Source of the DNA: Actinobacteria bacterium UBA6100
GTDB taxonomy: Bacteria > Actinomycetota > Coriobacteriia > Anaerosomatales > Anaerosomataceae
Direction of reading: 5' to 3'
Length of the DNA: 64,000 bases
Assembly: GCA_002423585.1 (NCBI GenBank)
Contig: DIWS01000004.1
Span: 197,357 to 261,356, forward strand
Part shown: positions 8,560-17,002 of the stretch, piece after piece
Position numbering within the stretch: the stretch's first letter is position 1
How the letters are laid out: each line of letters starts with the position of its first letter
Notes under the pieces: generated by a model
Seen by the model: only the letters and a program-made list of their open reading frames with translations
Told to the model about the DNA's origin: nothing
Database searches by the model: none
Made by a program: the position numbers and the translations under genes

Positions 8560-9159
8560 CTAGACTGAACCTGAGAACGACTTGCCGCACGACGGGCATA
8601 CGAACCGCGCCTCGTACCAACCCGCTCTCTTCGGGTCAGGCACGAGCTCAAGCGCGAGTTCGTTCTCACAGGCCGGGCACCACAAGCGGCGCTTCAACGC
8701 AGCATGTGCGACGAGCGCGTCGACATCGCCGCGTGACGCGTCGGGATACACCAGGAACGCGGCGGTTCCGCTGTCGCCCGCAACGAACGCCTCCAGCACG
8801 AGCTTCACCTTCTCGGCGACATCCGCGGGGCGCGTCTCGTTCTTGATCAGGTAGTCCACCGCGCCGAGTGAGACGGCGCGTTCGATCGTCGACTCCTCGC
8901 CGAGATTCGTCAGCACGACCACAGGGATGGACTGGGTCCTCGGGTCCTGCTTGACCGCTTCGAGCACCTGGATGCCACCCATGCGCGGCATGATGAGATC
9001 GAGAAGGATGAGATCGAAGTGCTGGTCACGGATGAGGCTCAGGGCGGCGAGTCCGTCAGGGGCGTCCGCGACCTCGTATCCGTCTTGGACGAGCCGGTCA
9101 CGATACATCCGCCGGAGCAACTCCGTGTCTTCGACGACGAGTATGCGCTTGTTCGACAC
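8560..9159 (-). CDS. Response regulator: receiver domain plus C-terminal zinc ribbon
   Basis: 199 aa. Residues 4-125 are a CheY-like receiver with acidic pair E10/D11, phospho-acceptor Asp54 in LILLDLIMP, Thr84 and Lys106. The output is not a DNA-binding domain. After a linker, residues 161-191 carry CPAC and CPSCGKSF, a probable zinc ribbon. The start is GTG 9159 with GGAGG just upstream. No histidine kinase is nearby. It follows the WhiG-like sigma factor gene by 34 bases on the same strand, so the two may be co-expressed. The target is unknown; a protein- or RNA-binding role for the ribbon is a guess. Confidence 0.85.
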   Translation of the reverse strand: MSNKRILVVEDTELLRRMYRDRLVQDGYEVADAPDGLAALSLIRDQHFDLILLDLIMPRMGGIQVLEAVKQDPRTQSIPVVVLTNLGEESTIERAVSLGAVDYLIKNETRPADVAEKVKLVLEAFVAGDSGTAAFLVYPDASRGDVDALVAHAALKRRLWCPACENELALELVPDPKRAGWYEARFVCPSCGKSFSGSV

Positions 9160-9193
9160 GACGCCTCCCTCGATCCTCTAGCGCCGGATGTGC

Positions 9194-9985
9194 CTACGTT
9201 GCGGGTACGAATCCTTGTGCCGCATGGAGCCGTCCACGAAGCCGAAGCACGGCCTTGGTGTGTAGTTGACTCACGCGCGACTCGGTGACGCCGAGAACCG
9301 CACCGATCTCCTTCAGCGTCAGCCCTTCGTAGTAGTACAGCGCGACGACGGTCTTCTCGCGCTCCGGCAGTCGCTCGATAGCACCAGCGAGGATCTCTTT
9401 CACCTCGGCGTTCTCGAAGATGTCGACCGGATCCTCTGCCCGCTTATCAGGTATCGCCGCAAGCGGGTCCTGGTGATCGTCGCGTTCACCGCCGCCGATC
9501 CACATCTCCTCGAAGGACACGACAGAGGCATACGACAGTTTGGAGAGGATGGACTGAAGCTCGCGAGGTGAGATGCCCATCTCCGCCGCGATCTCGGCAT
9601 CGTCGGGAACCCGCTTGAGCCGGTTCTCCAGCGCGACGTAGGCAGCCTCGAACTCCCGCGCGCGTGCACGCACCGAACGCGGGACCCAGTCCATGGCACG
9701 GAGCTCATCGATGATCGCGCCTCTGATCCGCGCGATCGCGTATGTCTCGAACTTGATGCCGCGCTCGGTGTCGAACTTCTCGATCGCGTCGATCAGACCG
9801 AACACGCCGTATGAGATCAGATCCGAGGTGTCCACCGTCTGCGGAAGGCTTGAGGATAAGCGGCCTGCAACGTACTTCACCAGTGGTGAATACGTGAGTA
9901 TGAGGTTCTCCCGGGCGTCCGGGTCTCCGTTATCTTTGAACGCTGCCCAGGCAGCGGAAAGGTCCGACTTCGGTTCGGATCTCAT
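9194..9985 (-). CDS. whiG: RNA polymerase sigma factor, FliA/WhiG family
   Basis: 263 aa group 3 sigma factor with sigma region 2 (DLISYGVFGLIDAIEKFD, then FETYAIARIRGAIIDELR, WVPRSVR), region 3 (DDAEIAAEMG) and region 4 (LPEREKTVVALYYYEGLTLKE, SRVSQLHTKA). Family members drive flagellar genes (FliA, SigD) or sporulation genes (WhiG). No flagellar gene is in the window. In Streptomyces the whiG gene also lies near rpsB-tsf, so whiG is the closer name by position, but function here is not proven. No anti-sigma factor is adjacent. Confidence 0.88.
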   Translation of the reverse strand: MRSEPKSDLSAAWAAFKDNGDPDARENLILTYSPLVKYVAGRLSSSLPQTVDTSDLISYGVFGLIDAIEKFDTERGIKFETYAIARIRGAIIDELRAMDWVPRSVRARAREFEAAYVALENRLKRVPDDAEIAAEMGISPRELQSILSKLSYASVVSFEEMWIGGGERDDHQDPLAAIPDKRAEDPVDIFENAEVKEILAGAIERLPEREKTVVALYYYEGLTLKEIGAVLGVTESRVSQLHTKAVLRLRGRLHAAQGFVPAT

Positions 9986-10000
9986 ACAGTGCGGCCTCCG

Positions 10001-10903
10001 TCAGGCCCGAGGATGTGCCCCTTTGTGTACGTCACGCAGGTGTTTCGTACTCACGTGAGTATAGATTTGGGTCGTTGAGAGCGCAACGTGGCCGAGAAGC
10101 TCCTGCACGGTGCGGAGATCGGCACCACCTTCGAGCAAGTGAGTCGCGAACGAATGCCGCAGCGCATGCGGCGTCATCTGCGCCGAGGCGCCCATGGACG
10201 TGAGGTGCCGTTCCATCATCCTCCGAATGCCGCCATCTGTGAGGCGTGTACCAAGACGGTTCAGGAAGAAGGCCGAGCCCGACGAGGCGCCCTGCAGATG
10301 GGGCCTGCCACTCGCCAGATACTCGCGCAACAACCGGATCGCCGCGGGGTGCATCGGCACGACGCGCTCGCGTGAGCCCTTCCCCATCACCCGCACCGTA
10401 CCGCCTACAAGATCGACGTCGCCCATGTCGAGGCCGCTCAATTCCGACACACGCACGCCGGTCGCGTAGAGCAACTCGAGCATGGCCGCGTCGCGCACGC
10501 CGAACGGAGTGGCCGTGTCGGGCGTTGCCAATAGGTCTGCCACGAGTGCCTCTGGAGCAACGGCGGGTAGCGTGCGCTGAAGCCGCGGTGTCGACAGTAC
10601 CGCGGCCGGGCTTCCGGTCGTATAGCCGCGCAAGACCAGATAGCGGTAGAACGCGCGGATCGCCGCCAGTCTCCGGGCGATCGTGCGTTTGGCGTAGCGC
10701 GCCTGATCGAGCTCCGCGAGATACCGGCGAAGCCTACGGTGATCGACGTCCAGAACATGCGTCTGCTCGCGCTCGGCCCATGCAAGCAACGACGCGAGGT
10801 CTGTGGCGTAGGCCTTCACGGTATTCGGCGAGAGGTTGCGCTCAACCCGGAGGTGCGTGACGAACTCGTCGACCAGCGCCTCGGCTGTGACGCGATCGTT
10901 CAT
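10001..10903 (-). CDS. xerC: Tyrosine recombinase XerC/XerD
   Basis: 300 aa. The N-terminal SAM-like core-binding domain (LSPNTVKAYATDL) precedes a catalytic domain with the complete set R151 (ATGVRVSEL), K175 (GKGSRER), H246 and R249 (HALRHSFATHLLEGG), H272 and Y281 (QIYTHVS). XerC/D resolves chromosome dimers at dif. The start overlaps the trmFO stop by four bases (ATGA). The pairing trmFO-xerC is a conserved housekeeping arrangement, so this is not a mobile-element integrase. Whether it is XerC, XerD or a sole Xer cannot be told here. Confidence 0.93.
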   Translation of the reverse strand: MNDRVTAEALVDEFVTHLRVERNLSPNTVKAYATDLASLLAWAEREQTHVLDVDHRRLRRYLAELDQARYAKRTIARRLAAIRAFYRYLVLRGYTTGSPAAVLSTPRLQRTLPAVAPEALVADLLATPDTATPFGVRDAAMLELLYATGVRVSELSGLDMGDVDLVGGTVRVMGKGSRERVVPMHPAAIRLLREYLASGRPHLQGASSGSAFFLNRLGTRLTDGGIRRMMERHLTSMGASAQMTPHALRHSFATHLLEGGADLRTVQELLGHVALSTTQIYTHVSTKHLRDVHKGAHPRA

Positions 10904-12279
10904 CGGACGTCCCCGGAGACGGGCTCCGCCGTGACACGCCCCGGGTCCGCCGTGGGTGACCGGAATCGAAGATCCGGTCTGTTCCGGAGTGTCTCTGCTC
11001 GCGCCGCCGTAGCGCGCTCGGCGTATGCGGCGTAGCGGCGCTGTTTCCCCGAAACGCGGGTCTCAAGCGGCGGCACCAGGCCGAAGTTGACGTGCATCGG
11101 CTGGTACGGGCGGGTCTCGGGGTCGGTCGCATACGCGATCAGAGACCCAAGCGCTGTCGTTTCCGGCAGGGCGAACAGCGGGAGACCCTCATGCACGCGC
11201 CACACATCGAGTGCAGCCAGGAGCCCGGTGGCCGCCGCCTCCAGATACCCCTCGGTGCCGCAGAGCTGACCGGCGATGTGGATACGCGGGTCGCTGCGCA
11301 ACGCCAGACCTGCGGTGAGAAGCCGGGGTGCGTCGATGAAGGTGTTCCTGTGCATGACGCCGTAGCGCAGGAACTCCGCACGCTCGAGACCCGGGATGAG
11401 ACGCAGCACGCGCTCCTGCTCTCCGAAGGTCAGGTTCGTCTGGAAGCCGACGAGATTGAACGCCGACGCGGCGCGATTCTCAGGGCGCAGCTGGACCACC
11501 GCCCAAGGTCGGAGTCCTGTCCGGGGGTCTACGAGGCCGACCGGTTTCAGTGCCCCGAAACGTAGCGCGTCCGGTCCGGTTCGTGCGACCTCCTCCACTG
11601 GCTGACACGCCTGGAACAGATCGCGACGCTCGAAGTCCTTCGCGTGCACACGTGATGCGCCCAGCATCTCGGTGATGAGGCGCTCATACTCGTCCCGATC
11701 GAGCGGACAGTTGAGATAGTCGGCGCCACCACCCTTGTCCCATCGTGAAGCCGGGAAGACGCGTTCCATGTCGATGGTGGCGGCATCGACGATGGGGGCG
11801 GCGGCATCGAAGAAGGACAGCCGTTCGGGGCCCACCACTCTCGTGATCGCGTCCTGGAACCCGTCGCTCGTGAGCGGCCCCGACGCGATGATCACGTCGC
11901 CCGGTGGGATGTCGACAGCCTCCTCGCGCACGACCGTGATCAACGGATGAGAGGAGACGATGTCGGTCATCCGCCCCGAGAAGGCCGAGCGGTCTACGGC
12001 GAGGGCCGCGCCGGCCGGGACTGCCGTGCCCCGGGCAACAGCCAGGGTGAGCGATCCCATCGCTTCTAGCTCGCGCTTGAGGAGTCCGGTAGCCGTGTTC
12101 GGGTCGTCACTCTTGAACGAGTTCGAGCAGACCAACTCGGCGAGACCGGCAGTGTGGTGTGCGGGACTCGGGACGACGGGACGCATCTCGATGAGCCGCA
12201 CCGGGATAGCGCGTGCCGCAAGCTGCCATGCGGCCTCACACCCCGCAAGACCCGCGCCTATGATCGTGACCTGATCCAC
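10900..12279 (-). CDS. trmFO: FAD/folate-dependent tRNA (uracil-54-C5)-methyltransferase
   Basis: 459 aa enzyme that makes ribothymidine 54 in the tRNA T-loop using methylenetetrahydrofolate and FAD. FAD-binding GAGLAGCEAAWQLA opens the protein; the family motif LVCSNSFKSDDP follows. The late segment has QLCGTEGYLEAAATGLLAA and a C-terminal MHVNFGLVPPL. The start is GTG 12279 with AAGGAG upstream. A 57-base gap separates it from dprA. Confidence 0.96.
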   Translation of the reverse strand: MDQVTIIGAGLAGCEAAWQLAARAIPVRLIEMRPVVPSPAHHTAGLAELVCSNSFKSDDPNTATGLLKRELEAMGSLTLAVARGTAVPAGAALAVDRSAFSGRMTDIVSSHPLITVVREEAVDIPPGDVIIASGPLTSDGFQDAITRVVGPERLSFFDAAAPIVDAATIDMERVFPASRWDKGGGADYLNCPLDRDEYERLITEMLGASRVHAKDFERRDLFQACQPVEEVARTGPDALRFGALKPVGLVDPRTGLRPWAVVQLRPENRAASAFNLVGFQTNLTFGEQERVLRLIPGLERAEFLRYGVMHRNTFIDAPRLLTAGLALRSDPRIHIAGQLCGTEGYLEAAATGLLAALDVWRVHEGLPLFALPETTALGSLIAYATDPETRPYQPMHVNFGLVPPLETRVSGKQRRYAAYAERATAARAETLRNRPDLRFRSPTADPGRVTAEPVSGDVR

Positions 12280-12336
12280 CCGTCGTGCTCCTTATCGCCT
12301 CGGCGGCCATTGTACGGCACCCGGGAGGCAGGTCCA

Positions 12337-13179
12337 TCACACGATGCCGTACCTCCCGTCCGCATACCGCGCGATGAGCCCCCGGGCTTCGAGAACGCCC
12401 AGCGTCCGCGCCATCTGCACTATGTCGATGCCGAGATCGCGCGCAAGATCGTCCGGTCGCATCGGATCCGCGGTTAGCGCGCGGACGACGCCGCCATGCT
12501 CTGCATCCGCTATGACGAGCCGCTGACACGGCACCCCCAGGCTCGCGGCGAGGTCCGACACGTCGTTCACGACAGCTGCTCCCTGACGGATGAGGCGATT
12601 CGAGCCTCGCGACTCAGGCGAGAAGATCGAGCCCGGGACTGCGAGCACGTCGCGACCGGCGTCGAGCGCAGCGTCAGCCGTGCCGAACGTGCCGCTCGGC
12701 AGACCAGCCTCGACTACGAGGACCGCGGATGCCAGCCCGGCGATGATCCTGTTGCGGCGTGCGAACGCGAACCGCAGCGGTTGCTGTCCGAAGGGACACT
12801 CCGAGACCACGGCGAACCGCTCTCGCATCTCTGCGAGTATGGGGGCGGACCGACGCGGGTAGTCGACGTCAGCACCACACCCGAGTACAGCCACACTGCT
12901 TCCGCCCGCCTCGAGGGCGGCCGTGTGCGCCTCGCGGTCGCACCCGATCGCCGCGCCCGAGATGACCGTGATCCCGTTGCCTCCGGCCCAGCCTGCGAGA
13001 AGCCTGGTCGCGCGGATGCCGTAGGGCGTCGCGTCACGTGCGCCTACGATGGCCAGCCCCGGCACCAGCGCCTCCGGATCTCCGATCCCGTACAGCACCT
13101 TCGGTGGGTCGGGGGTTTCGGCGAGTTGTGCGGGGTACCCCGGAGAACCCCGGTGCAAGACGAACCTCTCCCCCTTCAT
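12337..13179 (-). CDS. dprA: DNA-processing protein DprA
   Basis: 280 aa. DprA loads RecA on incoming single-stranded DNA during natural transformation. The Rossmann-like core has AIVGARDATPYG (Ala where many members have Ser), the SGAAIGCDREAHTAALEAGG motif, RNRIIAGLASAVLVVEA and AVPG. The C-terminal 60 residues form a winged helix (RPDDLARDLGIDIVQMARTLG). The start overlaps the comM stop by four bases and has GGGAGG upstream. The DprA-ComM neighbourhood hints at DNA uptake, but no uptake pilus genes are in the window. Confidence 0.94.
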   Translation of the reverse strand: MKGERFVLHRGSPGYPAQLAETPDPPKVLYGIGDPEALVPGLAIVGARDATPYGIRATRLLAGWAGGNGITVISGAAIGCDREAHTAALEAGGSSVAVLGCGADVDYPRRSAPILAEMRERFAVVSECPFGQQPLRFAFARRNRIIAGLASAVLVVEAGLPSGTFGTADAALDAGRDVLAVPGSIFSPESRGSNRLIRQGAAVVNDVSDLAASLGVPCQRLVIADAEHGGVVRALTADPMRPDDLARDLGIDIVQMARTLGVLEARGLIARYADGRYGIV

Positions 13180-14636
13180 TGCGCCTCCCAGGTCCGGTAG
13201 CCGAGCGCCTCCGCGATGTGCTCTTCTCCGATCGTCGGATCCTCAGCCAGGTCGGCGATCGTGCGTGCCACCCGGAGCATCCGCGTGACCGCCCGCCCCG
13301 ACAGACTGGACCGGCGTGCGGCCGTTTCCAGTAGAGCCCGAGCCGGAGCGTCGAGATGCCGCCTCACCTCCCCGTGTCCTCGTGTGCGTGCGAAGTCGCG
13401 GGCACGGAGGACCCGGTCGCGGGCCTCAGAAGACGGGTCTGACGAGATCTCGGTACCGATGAGCAGGGCCGGATCGATCCTGTCGACTCGAACGGACATG
13501 TCCATCCGGTCGTACAGCGGGCCGCCTATTCGTCCGTTGTACTTCGAGATCGCCCCCGGCGTGCAACCACACGCTCGCTGCGGATCTCCGGCGTATCCAC
13601 ACGGGCAGGGGTTCATAGCCGCCACCACGGTCACGCGCGCCGGATACCTGATCGCCCCGTTGGCACGCACGAGCGTCACGGCGCCTTCCTCGATGGGCTG
13701 CCTTAACGCCTGCAGAGCTCCAGGCCCGAACTCAGGCAGTTCGTCAAGGAACAACACCCCGGTATGGGCGAGCGAGATCTCACCAGGGATGGGCGGCGTA
13801 CCACCTCCGACGAGGCCGGCGATCGTGCAGGAGTGGTGCGGGGCCCTGAATGGACGGACACCTGCCAGGCACGGCAGCGGGTCCCTTCCGGCGACGGAGT
13901 GCACGAGTGCAGCCTCGAGTCGCTCGGCCGGTGAGAGCGGTGGAAGAAGGCCGCACAGAGCCTTCGCGAGCATGCTCTTACCGGACCCGGGTGGGCCCAC
14001 GAACAGCATGTTGTGTCCGCCGGTGGCAGCGATCTCCAGACAGCGCTTCGCGCACTGGTGGCCCGCGATGTCCGCAAGATCGACCTCGACGCCACACGCC
14101 GGGATAGATGCCGTGTCCGCGCCGGACTCAACGTCAGGCAAGCCCATGCGGACGCGCGCGATGCTGGACACCGGACGGTAGTGCAGGTCGGGTACCGCAG
14201 CCACGACTCCCGCCGCATCCGCAGGGCCCAGAAGGGCGCGCTGTTGACCGGAAGCAGCAACCGCGTGCGCGAGCATCCCCGGTACCGCCCGTACGGTGCC
14301 GTCCAGTCCCAACTCTCCGACAGCGTTAACATCAGCGAATGCGCTTCTCGGCAGCTGCCCTGTAGCGCACAACACCGCGAGCGCGATGGGTAGATCGAAT
14401 CCCGTGCCGTGCTTCCTCAAAGGAGCCGGCGCGAGGTTGACGATGACCCGCGCATTCGGGAACTCGTAACCAGACGAGCGCAGCGCCGCGCGAACGCGGT
14501 CCCTCGCCTCCTGGACGGCGGCATCCGCCAGACCGACGATCCCGAAGACCGGCAGGCCGCTGGACACGTCGGCCTGCACCTCCACCGGGACGGCGTCCAC
14601 ACCGACAAGCGTCGCTGTTGCGATCGAGGCCTGCAC
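13176..14636 (-). CDS. comM: YifB/ComM family AAA+ ATPase (Mg-chelatase-like)
   Basis: 486 aa. ComM is a helicase-like AAA+ protein that promotes branch migration during natural transformation. It has an N-terminal ChlI-like domain (VEVQADVSSGLPVFGIVGL), Walker A GPPGSGKSMLAKALCG, Walker B region VLFLDELPEF, the family stretch NPCPCGYAGDPQRAC and a C-terminal Mg-chelatase-type helical domain. The start is GTG 14636, only 8 bases after the yraN stop, without a clear Shine-Dalgarno. It is likely coupled to yraN above and dprA below. Confidence 0.93.
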   Translation of the reverse strand: MQASIATATLVGVDAVPVEVQADVSSGLPVFGIVGLADAAVQEARDRVRAALRSSGYEFPNARVIVNLAPAPLRKHGTGFDLPIALAVLCATGQLPRSAFADVNAVGELGLDGTVRAVPGMLAHAVAASGQQRALLGPADAAGVVAAVPDLHYRPVSSIARVRMGLPDVESGADTASIPACGVEVDLADIAGHQCAKRCLEIAATGGHNMLFVGPPGSGKSMLAKALCGLLPPLSPAERLEAALVHSVAGRDPLPCLAGVRPFRAPHHSCTIAGLVGGGTPPIPGEISLAHTGVLFLDELPEFGPGALQALRQPIEEGAVTLVRANGAIRYPARVTVVAAMNPCPCGYAGDPQRACGCTPGAISKYNGRIGGPLYDRMDMSVRVDRIDPALLIGTEISSDPSSEARDRVLRARDFARTRGHGEVRRHLDAPARALLETAARRSSLSGRAVTRMLRVARTIADLAEDPTIGEEHIAEALGYRTWEAQ

Positions 14637-14644
14637 GCGCGGAC

Positions 14645-15007
14645 CTACTCGACCTCGAACGCCGCGCGGTGGTGCCGCAGCAGCGCACGATCATCTGCGA
14701 TCACGCGAAGCGCGATCACATCGAACCGGATCTGGCACGGCTCGAGCCCCTGGGCTGAGACGTATGAAGCCGCCAGACGGACCAGTCTTCGACGTTTCGC
14801 GGCAGAGACCGCCTCCTCGGGGGTGCCCTGCCCGTCCGTCATGCGGGTCTTGACCTCACAGATGACGAGCGTATCCCCGTCGAGTGCGACGATGTCGAGT
14901 TCGCCACGTCCGTCTCGCCAGTTGCGATCGACCACCCGCATCCCCGCTCGCTCAAGATATGCCACCGCTGCGTCTTCGCCGCGACGACCGATCCCGGTCC
15001 TATCCAT
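14645..15007 (-). CDS. yraN: YraN/UPF0102 family endonuclease-like protein
   Basis: 120 aa with the restriction-endonuclease-like fold of UPF0102: GRRGEDAAVAYLERAGMRVV, then RDGRGELDIVALDGDTLVICEVKTR with the catalytic-type E-x-D...E-x-K arrangement. The frame extends far upstream, but the ATG at 15007 (MDRTGIGRRGED) has GGGAG upstream and matches family length. Members lie next to rnhB and comM in many bacteria; the cellular role is not established. Confidence 0.9.
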   Translation of the reverse strand: MDRTGIGRRGEDAAVAYLERAGMRVVDRNWRDGRGELDIVALDGDTLVICEVKTRMTDGQGTPEEAVSAAKRRRLVRLAASYVSAQGLEPCQIRFDVIALRVIADDRALLRHHRAAFEVE

Positions 15008-15077
15008 GTCCACTCCCTTCGTAGGACAGGAGCGTGACAGGTCAGGTGAAGCGGGCGGTAAACCGGATCGGAACCGA

Positions 15078-15860
15078 TCAGAACAACGCGATCTGAGAGC
15101 ACGGGGCGAACGACCGTCGGTGGATCGGTGACGGACCGAGCTCGGCGATCGCCGCGAGATGGTCAGCGCTGCCGTATCCCTTGTTGCCTGCCAGCCCGTA
15201 GCCCGCGTGCACCACATCGAGTTCGACCATGAGGGCGTCCCGCGCGACCTTGGCGAGTATCGCCGCCGCGGCGATCGCGCGGACCGTGGCGTCTCCGCGC
15301 ACGATCGCGGTGGAGGGTCTGCCCACGTCGACGGCGCGACCGTCGACCAGGACATGTTCCGGAGCCACAGAGAGTCCGTCCAGAGCTCGGCGCATCGCAA
15401 GCACGGTGGCGGGGCCGATCCCGATGGTGTCTATCTCCGCGGGACTGGCGTGTCCCACCGCGCAGGACACCGCCACCGCCAGGATCTCGGTGCTCAGTCG
15501 CTGCCGGACGATGGGCGTGAGCCGCTTCGAGTCGTCAAGCCCGGGAATCATGACGTCGCGTGTGAAGATGCAGGCACCGGCCGAGACCGGGCCGGCGAGC
15601 GCCCCTCTTCCGACCTCGTCCACACCGGCCACCAGCGTGACGCCGGCATCGACCATCCGGCGTTCGGCCTCAGCCAGAGCCTTCAGACGCTCGCACTCAG
15701 CAAGATCGCGTGCCAGTCGCCGCCGCGCCACTGAGACCGCTGACAGGACCCCGGGACGCCGATCGGTCTCGTGAAGAGCGATCAGGGCGGGCAGCTGCTC
15801 ACGCGGCGCCGCACCGAGTGCGCCACGAATCATCGCGACAGAGAGAGTATCCATGCGCAC
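15078..15860 (-). CDS. rnhB: Ribonuclease HII
   Basis: 260 aa enzyme removing RNA from RNA-DNA hybrids and single ribonucleotides. The catalytic start is VAGVDEVGRGALAGPVSAGA (DEXGRG motif), then LDDSKRLTP, the acidic LVDGRAVD and the late AGYGLAGNKGYG. About 70 residues precede the catalytic domain, as in Bacillus-type RnhB. GTG 15860 is chosen because AGGGG is 6 bases upstream; ATG 15854 is the alternative. Confidence 0.95.
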   Translation of the reverse strand: MRMDTLSVAMIRGALGAAPREQLPALIALHETDRRPGVLSAVSVARRRLARDLAECERLKALAEAERRMVDAGVTLVAGVDEVGRGALAGPVSAGACIFTRDVMIPGLDDSKRLTPIVRQRLSTEILAVAVSCAVGHASPAEIDTIGIGPATVLAMRRALDGLSVAPEHVLVDGRAVDVGRPSTAIVRGDATVRAIAAAAILAKVARDALMVELDVVHAGYGLAGNKGYGSADHLAAIAELGPSPIHRRSFAPCSQIALF

Positions 15861-15880
15861 AGTCTACCCCTGTACAGCAA

Positions 15881-15907
15881 ACAGCCCCGGTTACGTGCCG
15901 GGGCTGT
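15881..15907 (-). terminator. Intrinsic terminator after rplS
   Basis: A 10-base-pair GC-rich stem (ACAGCCCCGG with its complement), a 7-base loop, then TTTGCTGT on the minus strand. It lies 25 bases after the rplS stop and separates rplS from rnhB. Confidence 0.8.
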
Positions 15908-15932
15908 CTCAGTGTTCTTCGGTGATCCGGAT

Positions 15933-16274
15933 CTAGCGCAGTTCCTTGACACGGGCGGCCTTGCCGACCTTGTCGCGGAGGTAGTACAGCTTCGCGCGGC
16001 GGACCTTGCCGCGGGTGACGACCTCGAGGCTGACGATCTTCGGCGAGTGGACCGGGAAGGTGCGCTCGACGCCGACCGCGAAGGAGATCTTGCGGACCGT
16101 GAACGTCTCCCGGTTGCCCGCACCGTGACGGCGGATGACGATGCCCTGGAACGGCTGAACGCGCTCGCGGCTGCCCTCGACGACCTTGTACATGACCTTC
16201 ACGGTATCGCCGACGCCGAACGCCGGGATGTCCTCACGCAGCTGCTGCTGCTCGATGGCGCGAATCTTGTCCAT
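15933..16274 (-). CDS. rplS: 50S ribosomal protein L19
   Basis: 113 aa, standard length. Family motifs are GDTVKVMYKVVEGSRERVQ, FQGIVIRRHGAG, ETFTVRKISFAVGVERTFP, HSPKIVSLEV and RRAKLYYLRDKVGKAARVKE. L19 sits at the 30S-50S interface. Its own promoter (16332-16360) and terminator (15881-15907) are visible, so it can be made as a single-gene transcript even though lepB, trmD and rpsP lie upstream on the same strand. Confidence 0.98.
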   Translation of the reverse strand: MDKIRAIEQQQLREDIPAFGVGDTVKVMYKVVEGSRERVQPFQGIVIRRHGAGNRETFTVRKISFAVGVERTFPVHSPKIVSLEVVTRGKVRRAKLYYLRDKVGKAARVKELR

Positions 16275-16331
16275 GACCTGTTCCTGTTCAGTCAGTTGTG
16301 TTCTTCAGGGTGCCAGGAGGCACGAGTGGGT

Positions 16332-16360
16332 AGTATAGCCTAGCCGTGAGGCGCAAGCAA
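16332..16360 (-). promoter_or_regulatory. Promoter for rplS
   Basis: TTGCTT (16355-16360), a 17-base spacer and TATACT (16332-16337) on the minus strand, about 58 bases upstream of the rplS start and just past the lepB stop. The -10 matches five of six consensus bases. Confidence 0.7.
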
Positions 16361-16392
16361 CGACACTCCGCGCGCGTCACCGTCCGAAGTCG

Positions 16393-16995
16393 CTAGAGTT
16401 CGCCGATGCGGTCGATCGGCCAGTAGCACAGGAACGCCTTGCCCCTGATGTCCGAGAGCGGCACGGCGCCGAACACCCGCGAGTCCGCGCTGTTGGTGCG
16501 ATTGTCGCCCATCAACCAGACCGAGCCTTCGGGCACGACATACGGCATCGGCTGGACCATCGGTTCGCTTCTCTGACCGTATGTATAGGGCTCATCGAGG
16601 ACGACACCGTCGACCACCACCATGCCGTCTTCCAGGTCGACCGTCTGACCGCCGACCGCGATCACCCGCTTCACCAGCGTGTCGACGTTGCCGGTCGGGT
16701 CGTCGAGCACGACGATATCCTTCACCTCGGGCTCGCCGAATCGGTAGATGAACTTGTTGGCGATGATGCGGTCCTGGATCTCGATGGTGGGGATCATCGA
16801 GCCCGTGGGCACGACATACGGCTGCACGACAAAGGCCCTGATGCCGCTTGCAAGCAAGAACGCCAGAGCGACCATGACCGCAAGTTCGGCAAGCCATCGC
16901 CCGAACGAGACCGGTCTCTCCTCGGGCTCCTCCTCGAAGAGGTCGTCCTCGACCGGCGCGCCGGTCGTGCTCTCGATCTCGAATTCGTCTGCCAC
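16393..16995 (-). CDS. lepB: Type I signal peptidase (first copy)
   Basis: 200 aa S26 peptidase that removes signal peptides on the outer face of the membrane. An acidic cytoplasmic N-terminus precedes one membrane segment at about 36-52. Catalytic Ser66 is in PTGSMIPT and catalytic Lys109 in TLVKRVIAVGG; the conserved GDNRTNSADSR box is near the end. It lies 7 bases after trmD. A second signal peptidase gene is at 20473-21018. Confidence 0.95.
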   Translation of the reverse strand: MADEFEIESTTGAPVEDDLFEEEPEERPVSFGRWLAELAVMVALAFLLASGIRAFVVQPYVVPTGSMIPTIEIQDRIIANKFIYRFGEPEVKDIVVLDDPTGNVDTLVKRVIAVGGQTVDLEDGMVVVDGVVLDEPYTYGQRSEPMVQPMPYVVPEGSVWLMGDNRTNSADSRVFGAVPLSDIRGKAFLCYWPIDRIGEL

Positions 16996-17002
16996 GTCGT
17001 CC

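Noticed and set aside
8541..8576. Inverted repeat TCTCAGGT/ACCTGAGA at the end of the response regulator gene as terminator
   Set aside because: The loop is 20 bases, it overlaps the stop codon region, and no T-run follows; too weak to list.
10001..10903. Tyrosine recombinase as integrase of a mobile element
   Set aside because: It has the XerC/D layout, overlaps trmFO in a conserved housekeeping order, and no att repeats or cargo genes are nearby.
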